Assembly (NCBI RefSeq): GCF_900094545.1
Contig: NZ_FMAH01000005.1
Coordinates: 153,353-217,352, forward strand
DNA length: 64,000 bases
Reading direction: 5' to 3'
Origin: Martinezella miluonensis
GTDB taxonomy: Bacteria > Pseudomonadota > Alphaproteobacteria > Rhizobiales > Rhizobiaceae
This document shows, in pieces, positions 39,543-47,776 of this stretch. A program made the translations under genes and the position numbers. The notes under the pieces are model-generated. The model did not search any database, was not told the origin of the DNA, and saw only the letters and a program-made list of their open reading frames with translations. Numbering within the stretch: position 1 is the stretch's first letter; every line of letters starts with the position of its first letter.

Positions 39543-40373
39543 CTATGCCGCGAGCAAGGTCCTCATCAGCGGATGACCGGTGTCCATAAGACCATCCAGC
39601 ACTGAGAAATGATGTTTGTCCGGCTCGACCACGGCTTCCGTCGCGGCGCCAAGGCCGGTCCAGATATTGGCGAGCAGCGCATTCTGGCGGATGAATTCGG
39701 CGCGTTCGGCGCCGCCAACCCAGCAGGTCAGGCGAATGGCGTCGACCGGCTCCAGCAGGGCCGGGCTTTCGGCTCTTGCTTCGGCGTCATCGATACGAAG
39801 CTCTTTGTTCATTTTGCGCTTCATGATCGGGCGCAGATCGTGGACACCGGAAATCGCAAGCACGTGACGAATACGCCCAAGGATCATCTCGCCAAGCGGC
39901 GACGTCGTCGTCATCATCCGGGCGACGAGCTGACCGCCGGCTGAGTGACCTGTCAGAATGATGGGGCCACCGACCATCTCGGCCGCAGCCGTGATCGCCG
40001 CTGCGATCTCCTTGCCGATTCCGCCGATGCGATTTTGCGGGCAAAGCGTGTAGGACGGAATTGCGACTGCATAGCCGGCCGTGACCGAACCCGCCGCCAG
40101 ATGTGACCAATAGCTTTTATCCAGCTGCAGCCAGTAGCCGCCATGAACGAAGACCACCAAACCTTTCGGCTCCCCTTCGGGCAGAAAAAGGTCGAAGCGA
40201 TTGCGCTCACCGGGACCATAGGCAAGGTCGAGTTTTGCGCGGCCGGCCGCAGCCATGCTGTCTCGGAAGGATCGAGCCGGCTCGATCCAGGCCTCCGGCC
40301 ATTGGTCGCCATCGACGATGTAGGCGCTATTGGTATAGGCGCTGTCCCAATCGGTGAGTTTGAAATAGCTCAT
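39543..40373 (-). CDS. alpha/beta hydrolase, probable kynurenine formamidase
   Basis: 276 residues. The oxyanion motif HGGYW, nucleophile GHSAGG and C-terminal His in DKHHFSVLD are those of the arylformamidase-type alpha/beta hydrolases (AFMID-like). Directly follows the kynureninase gene (36 bases), so hydrolysis of N-formylkynurenine to kynurenine is likely. It is not the metal-dependent KynB cyclase fold. Start at 40373, with GAGGAG six bases before. Confidence 0.8.
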   Translation of the reverse strand: MSYFKLTDWDSAYTNSAYIVDGDQWPEAWIEPARSFRDSMAAAGRAKLDLAYGPGERNRFDLFLPEGEPKGLVVFVHGGYWLQLDKSYWSHLAAGSVTAGYAVAIPSYTLCPQNRIGGIGKEIAAAITAAAEMVGGPIILTGHSAGGQLVARMMTTTSPLGEMILGRIRHVLAISGVHDLRPIMKRKMNKELRIDDAEARAESPALLEPVDAIRLTCWVGGAERAEFIRQNALLANIWTGLGAATEAVVEPDKHHFSVLDGLMDTGHPLMRTLLAA

Positions 40374-40409
40374 CTGCAACTCCTCTGGCCGGCGACCGGT
40401 AAAACTGGA

Positions 40410-41657
40410 TCAGGTCACCGCCGAGCGAACGGCAAAGCGCTGATCGCGCCAGGATCCGCTGCTCAAAATCTCTTCCAGTACCGAAGCTGCCAGCCATACG
40501 TCGCGATAGCTGACATAGAGCGGGGTAAAGCCGAAGCGCAGTGTCGAGGGCGCGCGGAAGTCGCCGATGACGCCGCGCTCGATCAGCGCCTGCATGATCT
40601 CATAGCCATTGCTGTGGGTGAAGGAGACCTGGCTGCCGCGTTTCTCGCTGTCACGCGTGGTGTCCAGAACGACGCCATACTGGCCGCATTTCGCTTCGAC
40701 CAGCCGGATGAAGAGATCGCTGAGCGCTATGCTTTTCTGGCGCAGCGCGTTCATGTCCACTTCGTCCCATATGGAGAGGGCACCCTTCAGCGCTCTTAAG
40801 GACAGGATGGGTTGTGTGCCGCAAAGAAAACGCTTGATGCCGGCATCGCCGTCAAAGTTTCGCTCGAAAGCAAAGGGGCGGGCATGGCCCCACCAGCCGC
40901 TGAGCGGCTGGGCGATCGATGCGAGATGGCGGCGGGCTGCATAGATGAAGGCCGGAGCGCCGGGGCCGCCATTCAGATATTTATAGGAGCAGCCGACGGC
41001 AAAGTCGGCACCCGCGCCGTCGAGATCCACAGGAAGCGCGCCGGCACTGTGGCAAAGATCCCAAATGACCAGTGCTCCGGAGGCCTGGATGCGCTTTGTC
41101 AGCGCTGCCATGTCGCGCAACTCGCCGCTCTTGTAGTTGACATGATTGACGAGCACGACGGCGACATTCTCGTCGATCAGTTCCTCGATAGTGTCGGCAT
41201 CGCGACCTTCGAGACGGAGCGTGACACCCGGACGGGTCGAAGCGACGCCCTCGGCCATATAGAGATCGGTCGGGAAACTATCGCCCTCGGCAACGATAAC
41301 GTTGCGGCTTGGCCGCATCGTCAGAGCGGCATGAAGCGTCTTGTAGATGTTGATCGACGTCGAGTCGGTCACCACGGTCTGGCCTTCGGCGGCGCCGATC
41401 AGCCGGCCGATGCGGTCGCCGAGTTCGAGTGGCAGGTGAAACCATCCGGCGCTGTTCCAACTGCGGATCAGGCCGTTCCCCCATTCCTCCATGGCAGCCT
41501 GCCGCACTTCGGCAAAGACTTCGTGTGATGCCGCGCCGAGCGAGTTGCCGTCGAGATAGATGACGCCCGCCGGCAAGGCAAAGCGGCTGCGGAAGGCGCG
41601 CAGCGGGTCGGCCTCGTCCATAGCCTCGATGGCTGCGAGATCGGGAAGGCTGTCCAT
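40410..41657 (-). CDS. kynU: kynureninase
   Basis: 415 residues, fold-type I PLP enzyme. Cleaves kynurenine to anthranilate and alanine. The PLP lysine is in CSYKYLNGGPGAPAF; the N-terminal YLDGNSLGA and VTDSTSINIYK phosphate-contact region are conserved. Fourth gene of a unit with an ABC importer upstream and a formamidase downstream. No tryptophan 2,3-dioxygenase gene is in the window, so the cell may use imported kynurenine or have that gene elsewhere. Confidence 0.93.
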   Translation of the reverse strand: MDSLPDLAAIEAMDEADPLRAFRSRFALPAGVIYLDGNSLGAASHEVFAEVRQAAMEEWGNGLIRSWNSAGWFHLPLELGDRIGRLIGAAEGQTVVTDSTSINIYKTLHAALTMRPSRNVIVAEGDSFPTDLYMAEGVASTRPGVTLRLEGRDADTIEELIDENVAVVLVNHVNYKSGELRDMAALTKRIQASGALVIWDLCHSAGALPVDLDGAGADFAVGCSYKYLNGGPGAPAFIYAARRHLASIAQPLSGWWGHARPFAFERNFDGDAGIKRFLCGTQPILSLRALKGALSIWDEVDMNALRQKSIALSDLFIRLVEAKCGQYGVVLDTTRDSEKRGSQVSFTHSNGYEIMQALIERGVIGDFRAPSTLRFGFTPLYVSYRDVWLAASVLEEILSSGSWRDQRFAVRSAVT

Positions 41658-41676
41658 GATGCTGTTGCCTCTTGAT

Positions 41677-42603
41677 TTATTCGCGAATGGTTTCCCGGGC
41701 GACTGCCCCGCCGCGGCTGCGGCGGATGCTGGGCAGTGCGAGCATGATGAGCACGAAGAGGCCCGTGGCGAGCTTCAGGTTCGGCGGCGGCATGCCGGCG
41801 GCGAGACACAGCGATACCAGCTGATAGTAGATGATCGATCCTACGAATGGGGCCAGCAGCTGTCGCAGCACGGTTTGCTTGCCGGTGAAAGCTTCGCCGA
41901 TCATGAGGGCAGCAAGGCCGTTGATCAGGATGCCGATACCCATATTGACGTCGGCAAAGCCTTGCGACTGCACCATCAAGGCGCCACTGGCAGCGGAAAA
42001 AGCGCTGGCGATACCGACGCCGCCGATGGTGGCAGCCCAGACGTTGATGCCTTGCGCCTCTGCCATATCTGGATTGGAGCCGACGGCGCGCATGGCCGTG
42101 CCCTTTTCCGTCTTGAAGTAGAGATTGAGGGCGACCAACACGATGAGCGCGAGCAAGCCTGCAATGACGATCTTGCTTGCGGGAAAGCCTGGCTCGGTAA
42201 ACGGCACGACGTCGAATACGGTTGGCGAACCGAAGACGGACAGGTTGGACTTGCCCATGATGCCGAGATTGACGCTGTAAAGCATGGTCGACATCAGAAT
42301 GCCCGCAAGCAGCGTATGAATGCGGAAGCGTAGATGGATGAAGGCCGTGCAGCAGCCGGCGGCGAGGCCGACGACGAAGGCGACGGCAATGGCGAGCGGC
42401 GGCGCAACGCCGGCTGCCAGCAATATGCCGCAGACGCAGCCGCCGAGCGGAAACGCGCCTTCACTGGTCAGATCCGGAAAGCTCAGCATCCGGAAGGGAA
42501 TCATGATGCCGAGGACGACGAAGCTCAGAATGAAGCTCTGCGCCAGCGTCACCGGGATGAGCGAGACGAAGCTCGAAACGGTAGTCTGAATGAAATCCAT
42601 CAT
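41677..42603 (-). CDS. ABC transporter permease (TrpY-like)
   Basis: 308 residues with about eight membrane segments, of the LivH-like permease group that pairs with ABC_sub_bind-type binding proteins (SFPDLTSEGAFPLGG, MYSVNLGIMGKSNL). The gene starts four bases from the ATPase stop and ends 19 bases from the kynureninase start, so all are one transcript. Import of kynurenine, tryptophan or a related compound is inferred from the operon. Confidence 0.88.
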   Translation of the reverse strand: MMDFIQTTVSSFVSLIPVTLAQSFILSFVVLGIMIPFRMLSFPDLTSEGAFPLGGCVCGILLAAGVAPPLAIAVAFVVGLAAGCCTAFIHLRFRIHTLLAGILMSTMLYSVNLGIMGKSNLSVFGSPTVFDVVPFTEPGFPASKIVIAGLLALIVLVALNLYFKTEKGTAMRAVGSNPDMAEAQGINVWAATIGGVGIASAFSAASGALMVQSQGFADVNMGIGILINGLAALMIGEAFTGKQTVLRQLLAPFVGSIIYYQLVSLCLAAGMPPPNLKLATGLFVLIMLALPSIRRSRGGAVARETIRE

Positions 42604-42607
42604 GATG

Positions 42608-43387
42608 TCAGCTCACCAGCAGCATGCGGTCGGTCTTGACGGCGAAGTGACCGATGAGTTCGGGTACGGTGATGCGCCGCTTGCCTTCGCCGGTAATTTC
42701 GAGATGAACGCGCCCGGCATCGAGCATGATGATGCTGTCGCCGAAATCGACGGCGTGCTGCATATTATGCGTCACCATCAAGGTCGTCAGCTTCAGTGCC
42801 TCGACGGTGCGAACGGTTGCCTGCATGACGATCTCTGCCGTGCGTGGATCGAGTGCTGCGGTATGTTCGTCGAGCAGCAGCACGTCGGGCGAACCGCCGA
42901 CCGCCATGATGAGGGACAGCGACTGGCGCTGACCGCCCGAAAGAAGCTCTACCTTGGTATCGATGCGATTTTCCAGGCCGAGGCCGAGAACGGCGAGGCG
43001 CTCTTTATAGGCTGCAAGACGGGCGGCGTTCACGCCGGAGCGAAATCTCCTGCTCTTGCCGCGCAGCTCCGCGAGGAGCATGTTCTCGCCAACCGTCATG
43101 CTGGCGGCGGTTCCCTTCATCGGATCCTGAAACACGCGGGCAAGGCGCGCGGCGCGCTTGTACACCGGGATGTTCGTAACGTCATTGCCATTGATGAGGA
43201 TCTGACCGGAATCGAGGCTGAGCGCGCCGGAAATCGCGTTGAGCATGCTGCTCTTGCCTGCGCCGTTCGAGCCGATGACGACGCCGAATTCCCCGGGCTT
43301 GAGGGAGAGTGTCAGGCCGTTGAGCGCGACCTTTTCGTCGGGTTGGCCTTTGTAGAAAACCTTGCGCGCGGATTTGATATCCAGCAT
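42608..43387 (-). CDS. ABC transporter ATP-binding protein (TrpZ-like)
   Basis: 259 residues. Walker A GSNGAGKSS, Q-loop FQDPMKGTAASMTVGEN, signature LSGGQRQSLSLIMA, Walker B VLLLDEHTAALDP and H-loop VTHNM are present. The walker B carries DEH-T rather than the usual DEP-T, as is common in this subgroup. Partner of the permease encoded next. Confidence 0.93.
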   Translation of the reverse strand: MLDIKSARKVFYKGQPDEKVALNGLTLSLKPGEFGVVIGSNGAGKSSMLNAISGALSLDSGQILINGNDVTNIPVYKRAARLARVFQDPMKGTAASMTVGENMLLAELRGKSRRFRSGVNAARLAAYKERLAVLGLGLENRIDTKVELLSGGQRQSLSLIMAVGGSPDVLLLDEHTAALDPRTAEIVMQATVRTVEALKLTTLMVTHNMQHAVDFGDSIIMLDAGRVHLEITGEGKRRITVPELIGHFAVKTDRMLLVS

Positions 43388-43418
43388 CCGTGCCTCCCCT
43401 GCAGTGTAGGGTTATAAA

Positions 43419-43443
43419 ATGGCGGCGTCCTTGACGCCGCCAT
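43419..43443 (-). terminator. stem-loop between binding-protein and ATPase genes
   Basis: ATGGCGGCGTC and GACGCCGCCAT, a perfect 11-bp stem around a 3-base loop, followed on the minus strand by TTTTAT. It lies 33 bases after the binding-protein stop and 32 bases before the ATPase start. A partial terminator here would give more binding protein than transporter. Confidence 0.7.
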
Positions 43444-43475
43444 GGATCGGGTTGATCCCTCGAAAATGCCGCTTA

Positions 43476-44462
43476 TTACTTCGTGAAGCAATTGCAATCG
43501 GCAAGCGAAGCAGGAACTTCGGCGCCGAATGCCTTCAGGACGGCCTTGTTGATCAGCGGCGCATGGTCGGCATAGGCCGGGCGCGCGGGCTTGATCGTCT
43601 TGGGATCGGCGCCCTTCAGGATCTGCGCAGCGATCTTACCGGCATTTTCGCCGACCTGTATATAGTTGACGGCGAAGCTTGCCGGCACGACGCCACTGCG
43701 AACCGCTGCGTCATCGGAATTGACGATCGGGATCTGCGCCTGACGGGCGGCGGCGGCAACGGCGGGGATTGCCGGCTGCAGCAAGTTGGAGGCGGGCGTG
43801 TAGATCACGTCAGCCTTGCCGGCGAGCGAGGCGATGCGCTGCTGGATGTCGTTGACGTTGTCGACGCCGACGGGCACGACTTCGAAGCCGGCGGCGGGAG
43901 CCGCTGCCTTGACCTTATCGATCAGGGCGACGTCGTTAGCTTCGCCCGGATTGTAGGGTACACCGATGCGCTTGGCATTCGGAAACAGCTTCTTGGTGAA
44001 GGTCAGAATTGCAGAGATGTCCTGCAGGTCGCTCGAGCCGGTGATGCCGACGTCACCCGCATCCCAGGACGGGACCAGCTTGGCGGCGACAGGATCGGTT
44101 ACAGCGGTAAAGACGATCGGAATGCCGGAGCCGGCAAGCGCCTTCTTGGCGATCTGCGACACGGGCGTCGTGACCGTATACATCAGCTTCGGATGTTCTG
44201 CCTGCAGCTTGGCGATCATCTGCGGCACAAGCGAAGCATCGAAGCTCGTATTGCTTTCGGAATAGACGACGTCCTTGCCCTCGACGAAGCCGTTCGCGGC
44301 CAGCGCCTTCTTGAAGCCGGCGATCGAGGCGTTCAGCTGCGGATGCTCGCCGAAATTGGCGATTGCGATCTTGATGGGCTCGGCCGATGCAGTAGCGATG
44401 CTTGCCATGAAGGCGCCGGCAATCAAGACGCCGGACAGCCATTTGGATGTGGAATTGCGCAT
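43476..44462 (-). CDS. ABC transporter substrate-binding protein (ABC_sub_bind, TrpX-like)
   Basis: 328 residues. Signal peptide MRNSTSKWLSGVLIAGAFMASIATASA. The mature protein has the two-lobed ABC_sub_bind fold: GFKKALAANGFVEGKDVVY, VTTPVSQIAKKAL, IVFTAVTDPVAAKLV. In other bacteria this family binds tryptophan or tyrosine. First gene of the kynurenine operon and divergent from a GntR regulator. Ligand inferred, not proven. Confidence 0.9.
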   Translation of the reverse strand: MRNSTSKWLSGVLIAGAFMASIATASAEPIKIAIANFGEHPQLNASIAGFKKALAANGFVEGKDVVYSESNTSFDASLVPQMIAKLQAEHPKLMYTVTTPVSQIAKKALAGSGIPIVFTAVTDPVAAKLVPSWDAGDVGITGSSDLQDISAILTFTKKLFPNAKRIGVPYNPGEANDVALIDKVKAAAPAAGFEVVPVGVDNVNDIQQRIASLAGKADVIYTPASNLLQPAIPAVAAAARQAQIPIVNSDDAAVRSGVVPASFAVNYIQVGENAGKIAAQILKGADPKTIKPARPAYADHAPLINKAVLKAFGAEVPASLADCNCFTK

Positions 44463-44579
44463 GTTTTCCTCCCGGGTGTGTCAAGGAGCCGCGTTCCCTC
44501 CGGCTCTCTTGGCGCGGATCATAGCGACTGCAGCAAGCCTGTCAATTTGCGATATATGATATGCACTGCGCCAATCTTT

Positions 44580-44616
44580 AATATATATTTCCCCGCCACG
44601 GCGGTTTTATATATAA
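44580..44616. promoter_or_regulatory. two AT-rich palindromes in front of the GntR gene
   Basis: AATATATATT (44580-44589) and TTATATATAA (44607-44616) are perfect 10-base palindromes 27 bases apart in the gap between the ABC operon and the GntR gene. FCD-type GntR proteins often bind short AT-rich dyads. Could also be simple promoter AT content. Confidence 0.4.
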
Positions 44617-44647
44617 TCTTAGCCTGAAGATGACGGGGATGAGGATC

Positions 44648-45415
44648 ATGCAGGACAAGGATACGTTGAGCAAGACGGAGGCAGCTTATTTGCTGTTGCG
44701 ACGCGATATCCTTAATACGAGGCTGAGGCCCGGCGCATCTTTGCGGCTTGGCGCTCTGCGGGATAGCTATGGCCTTGGATGGACGCCGCTTCGCGAGGCG
44801 CTGTCACGGCTGGAGGCCGAGAAACTGGTGACGGCCGTGAGCAATCGCGGCTTTGCCGTTGCTCCTGTTTCGCGGGCGGAACTGGAAGACCTGATGCGGG
44901 CGCGCATGATCGTCGAAATGCCGTTGCTCCTGGAATCGATCGAAAAGGGCGGCCCGGATTGGGAATCGGCTGTCGTGATAGCTCATTATCGCCTGTCTCG
45001 CTGCAAGATCACACCCGATGACGCTTCGGATGAGGTGGCCGACGAATGGGACGAGAAGCATACGGCCTTCCATGCGGCACTCCTGAGTGCGGCGACCTCG
45101 CATTGGCTTTTCCGTTTCCAGTCCACCATTAGCGACCAGCTTCGCCGTCATCACCGTTTTCTCGGTCTGACACCGACGCAGCGCGCCGCCGCCGGCCTGA
45201 GCCTCGGCTATGAGAAGGCCGCTGCCGCCCTGCAGGACGCGATGGCGATCGAGCATCATACGGCGCTGATGGACGCAGCGCTCGACCGCGATCTCGATCG
45301 CGCCAAGGCGCTGATGACCGAACATATTGGCTATTCACTGCAGGTCTATATCCGCTCCGAGGACGAGGTGGACGTGAAGGAAGGGCCGAAGCGGCTTATT
45401 GATACGCGACCGTAG
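44648..45415 (+). CDS. GntR/FCD-family transcriptional regulator
   Basis: 255 residues from MQDKDTLSK. N-terminal winged helix (LRPGASLRLGALRDSYGLGWTPLREALSRLEAEKLV) and a C-terminal FCD ligand domain with HTAFHAALLSAA and the final helix DRAKALMTEHI. Divergent from the kynurenine ABC operon, which it very likely controls, with kynurenine, anthranilate or related compound as effector. ATGs at 44630 and 44639 are in frame; 44648 has the best-placed AGG. Confidence 0.88.
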   Translation: MQDKDTLSKTEAAYLLLRRDILNTRLRPGASLRLGALRDSYGLGWTPLREALSRLEAEKLVTAVSNRGFAVAPVSRAELEDLMRARMIVEMPLLLESIEKGGPDWESAVVIAHYRLSRCKITPDDASDEVADEWDEKHTAFHAALLSAATSHWLFRFQSTISDQLRRHHRFLGLTPTQRAAAGLSLGYEKAAAALQDAMAIEHHTALMDAALDRDLDRAKALMTEHIGYSLQVYIRSEDEVDVKEGPKRLIDTRP

Positions 45416-45459
45416 GAATGTCGGCGCCTCCGTTCATCGCGGGGTGATGAGCCAAGCGC

Positions 45460-46683
45460 TCAGGCCCGCGTCGTTTGACGCTTGAGCCAGGCATCCATGC
45501 CTTCGGCCGCAGCGCGTCCCGTGGCAAAGCAGGCTGTTAGGAGATAGCCGCCGGTCGGCGCTTCCCAGTCGATCATTTCTCCGGCGACAAATATGCCGGG
45601 GAGCTTTTTCAGCATGTAGCTGTCGTCGATTTCGCTCCAGCGGATGCCGCCGCACGACGAGATGGCTTCGGCAATGGGCCTCGGTCTAGACAGTGGAATC
45701 GGCAAGGCCTTGATCAGACGAGCGAGGCTTTCCGGATGCGAAAGGGTAGGGGGTTCGGCAAGTTCGCGGACGAGGCCGGCCTTCACGCCCTCGATCCCCG
45801 CACCCTTGCGCAGGCGGTTGGAAAGGCTGGCCTTCGGATCCTGTCGGGCCAGATCGCTGGCCAACCGCTCGCCCGTGCGTCCGGGCGCGAGATCAATGAC
45901 GAGCGCTGCGCTGTTTCCGTTTGCCAGCCGGTCGCGCAAGGCAGCGGCATGCGCATAGACGAGGCTGCCTTCGATGCCGGCTTGCGATATGACGAATTCG
46001 CCGGGAAAGGTTCCAGCCTCCGAGGTTGCCGTCACCGCCTTGAGCGGCGCGCCGGCGAAACGGTCTTTGAACGGAGCGCTCCAGGCGACGTCGAAACCGC
46101 AATTGGCGGGTTGGAAGGTGGTGACATCGATCGCCTTGTCTCGAAGCCTGTCGACCCAAGCGGCATCCGAACCTAATCGGGGGTAGCTGGCGCCGCCAAG
46201 TGCGAGGAGGACAGCGCCATATTCGACGATGCTTTGCCCCTGCGGCGTTTCGAAAATCAGGCGGTCGTCGGCGAAGCCAGACCAGCGGTGCCGCATCATG
46301 ATGTTCACGCCCCGCGCCTCCAGCCGGGCGAGCCAGGCGCGCAGCAGCGGCGATGCCTTCATGGCCTTCGGAAAGACGCGACCCGACGAACCGATGAAGG
46401 TCTCCGTTCCCAATCCGTCGGCCCAGGTTCTGATATCGTTCGGTTTGAAACCATCCAGAGCGGCGCGCAGTCGGCGTGACGCCGCGCCGAAGCGACTGGC
46501 GAACAGGTCGAATTCTTCCGAATGGGTAATGTTCAGTCCGGATTTGCCGGCGAGCAGGAATTTACGCGCGACCGTCGGCATACTGTCGTAGACGGTCACT
46601 CGGTGGCCTGACGCAGACAAGATTTCTGCCGCCATCAGCCCTGCAGGGCCGCCGCCGATGATTGCGATATGCTTCTCAGCCAT
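45460..46683 (-). CDS. BaiN/HI0933-type flavoprotein oxidoreductase
   Basis: 407 residues, NAD(P)/FAD-dependent oxidoreductase. N-terminal dinucleotide motif IIGGGPAGLMAAE, the family mark GKSGLNITHSE, and the C-terminal FAD motif APTGGYLLTACFATGRAAAEG. Related to BaiN and the HI0933 family; the reaction is not known for most members. Monocistronic; its start is divergent from a TetR gene 257 bases away. Confidence 0.85.
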   Translation of the reverse strand: MAEKHIAIIGGGPAGLMAAEILSASGHRVTVYDSMPTVARKFLLAGKSGLNITHSEEFDLFASRFGAASRRLRAALDGFKPNDIRTWADGLGTETFIGSSGRVFPKAMKASPLLRAWLARLEARGVNIMMRHRWSGFADDRLIFETPQGQSIVEYGAVLLALGGASYPRLGSDAAWVDRLRDKAIDVTTFQPANCGFDVAWSAPFKDRFAGAPLKAVTATSEAGTFPGEFVISQAGIEGSLVYAHAAALRDRLANGNSAALVIDLAPGRTGERLASDLARQDPKASLSNRLRKGAGIEGVKAGLVRELAEPPTLSHPESLARLIKALPIPLSRPRPIAEAISSCGGIRWSEIDDSYMLKKLPGIFVAGEMIDWEAPTGGYLLTACFATGRAAAEGMDAWLKRQTTRA

Positions 46684-46821
46684 GAGCTATCCGGTGTCAG
46701 TTCCTCTTCGCTCTCTTGAGCCGGACCGGCGGCGAAAGCAAGGTTGCCGCCTTCATTTGTCAGGGAAATCCATGCGGTGTCCGATCGCGCAGCCGGGCAT
46801 ATATCCACATTTCAATCGATA

Positions 46822-46835
46822 TAACCGTCTGGTTA
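46822..46835. promoter_or_regulatory. TAAC-N6-GTTA site upstream of the TetR gene
   Basis: TAACCGTCTGGTTA, a perfect TAAC/GTTA dyad, 106 bases before the TetR start. The same spacing and arms recur at 47744-47757 before the next operon, which makes it a likely autoregulatory TetR site. Confidence 0.6.
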
Positions 46836-46940
46836 CTACGAGCAGGACATCGCAAGGGACTGTCAACTTATGCGATGATCGGTTACTTATCGGCGAGAAG
46901 AAAGGCGTCGCAGCCTTGAGAGATGCCGCCAGGAGCCATA

Positions 46941-47648
46941 ATGCCGGAAGCCAGAACCGTAAAGCGCCGCACGAAGAGCGAAGACCCTGCAAATGCGGAT
47001 CAGGCATCCTCGCGAGCGTCATCGGAACGGCCACGTTTGAGAGATGCGGAACGCACCAGCAAGGCGATCCTTGCGGCCGCAACCAAGGAATTTGCCGAGC
47101 GCGGCTATGGCGGCGCACGCGTCGATGCCATTGCCGAGCGCGCCAAGATCAACAAGCGGATGCTCTACCACTATTTCGGCGGCAAGGACGCGCTGTACGT
47201 CGCCGTTCTCGAAGGCAGCTACATCGCCATCCGCTCGGCTGAGGCAAGGCTCGATCTTTCCCATCGCTCACCTGCAGACGGCATGCGGGAGCTGGTTGTT
47301 TTCACCTGGCAATATTTTCTGGATCACCCTGAATTCCTTGGTATTCTCAGCACGGAAAACATGCACAAGGCCCGCTTCCTGAAGCGGTCGGCGCGCATTT
47401 TCGAGCTGCATTCGCCGCTGGTTTCCGAGATCTCCGGCCTGCTCGATCGCGGGACTGCTGCAGGCGACTTCCGTGCCGACTGCGATCCCGTCAAAATTTA
47501 TATGAGCATTGCAGCACTAGGCTCGTTCTTCCTGACGAACCGCTGGACGCTGTCGACGATCTTCCGGCGCAACCTTTCCGAGAAGGCGGAGATCGACGCC
47601 TGGGGCGAGCACATCGTCGACGTCATTTTTGCCTATCTACGCCCCTAG
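46941..47648 (+). CDS. TetR/AcrR family regulator
   Basis: 235 residues. A charged N-terminal extension (about 38 residues) precedes the helix-turn-helix (AILAAATKEFAERGYGGARVDAIAERAKINKRMLYHYFGGKDALY). The C-terminal domain has the LDHPEFLGILSTENMHKARFL pattern of the RutR/TetR_C_33-like group. Start set by AGGAG seven bases upstream. Encoded 128 bases before a three-gene sugar operon that it probably represses. Confidence 0.88.
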   Translation: MPEARTVKRRTKSEDPANADQASSRASSERPRLRDAERTSKAILAAATKEFAERGYGGARVDAIAERAKINKRMLYHYFGGKDALYVAVLEGSYIAIRSAEARLDLSHRSPADGMRELVVFTWQYFLDHPEFLGILSTENMHKARFLKRSARIFELHSPLVSEISGLLDRGTAAGDFRADCDPVKIYMSIAALGSFFLTNRWTLSTIFRRNLSEKAEIDAWGEHIVDVIFAYLRP

Positions 47649-47743
47649 GCGCCCTCTCTACACAAGTTCGATAATCTCGGGTGATCTGCACTGCGGCTAT
47701 TGACGTTGGCCGTTGACAGCACCGCTTTGCCATGTCAGTTATG

Positions 47744-47757
47744 TAACTATATAGTTA
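47744..47757. promoter_or_regulatory. TAAC-N6-GTTA palindrome in front of the Gfo/Idh operon
   Basis: TAACTATATAGTTA is a perfect 14-base palindrome 19 bases before the oxidoreductase start, next to the ribosome binding site GGGAGG and downstream of a TTGACA box at 47713-47718. Repressor binding here would block the promoter. It matches the site in front of the TetR gene in arms and spacing. Confidence 0.7.
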
Positions 47758-47776
47758 TTTACGGGAGGAATGACTT

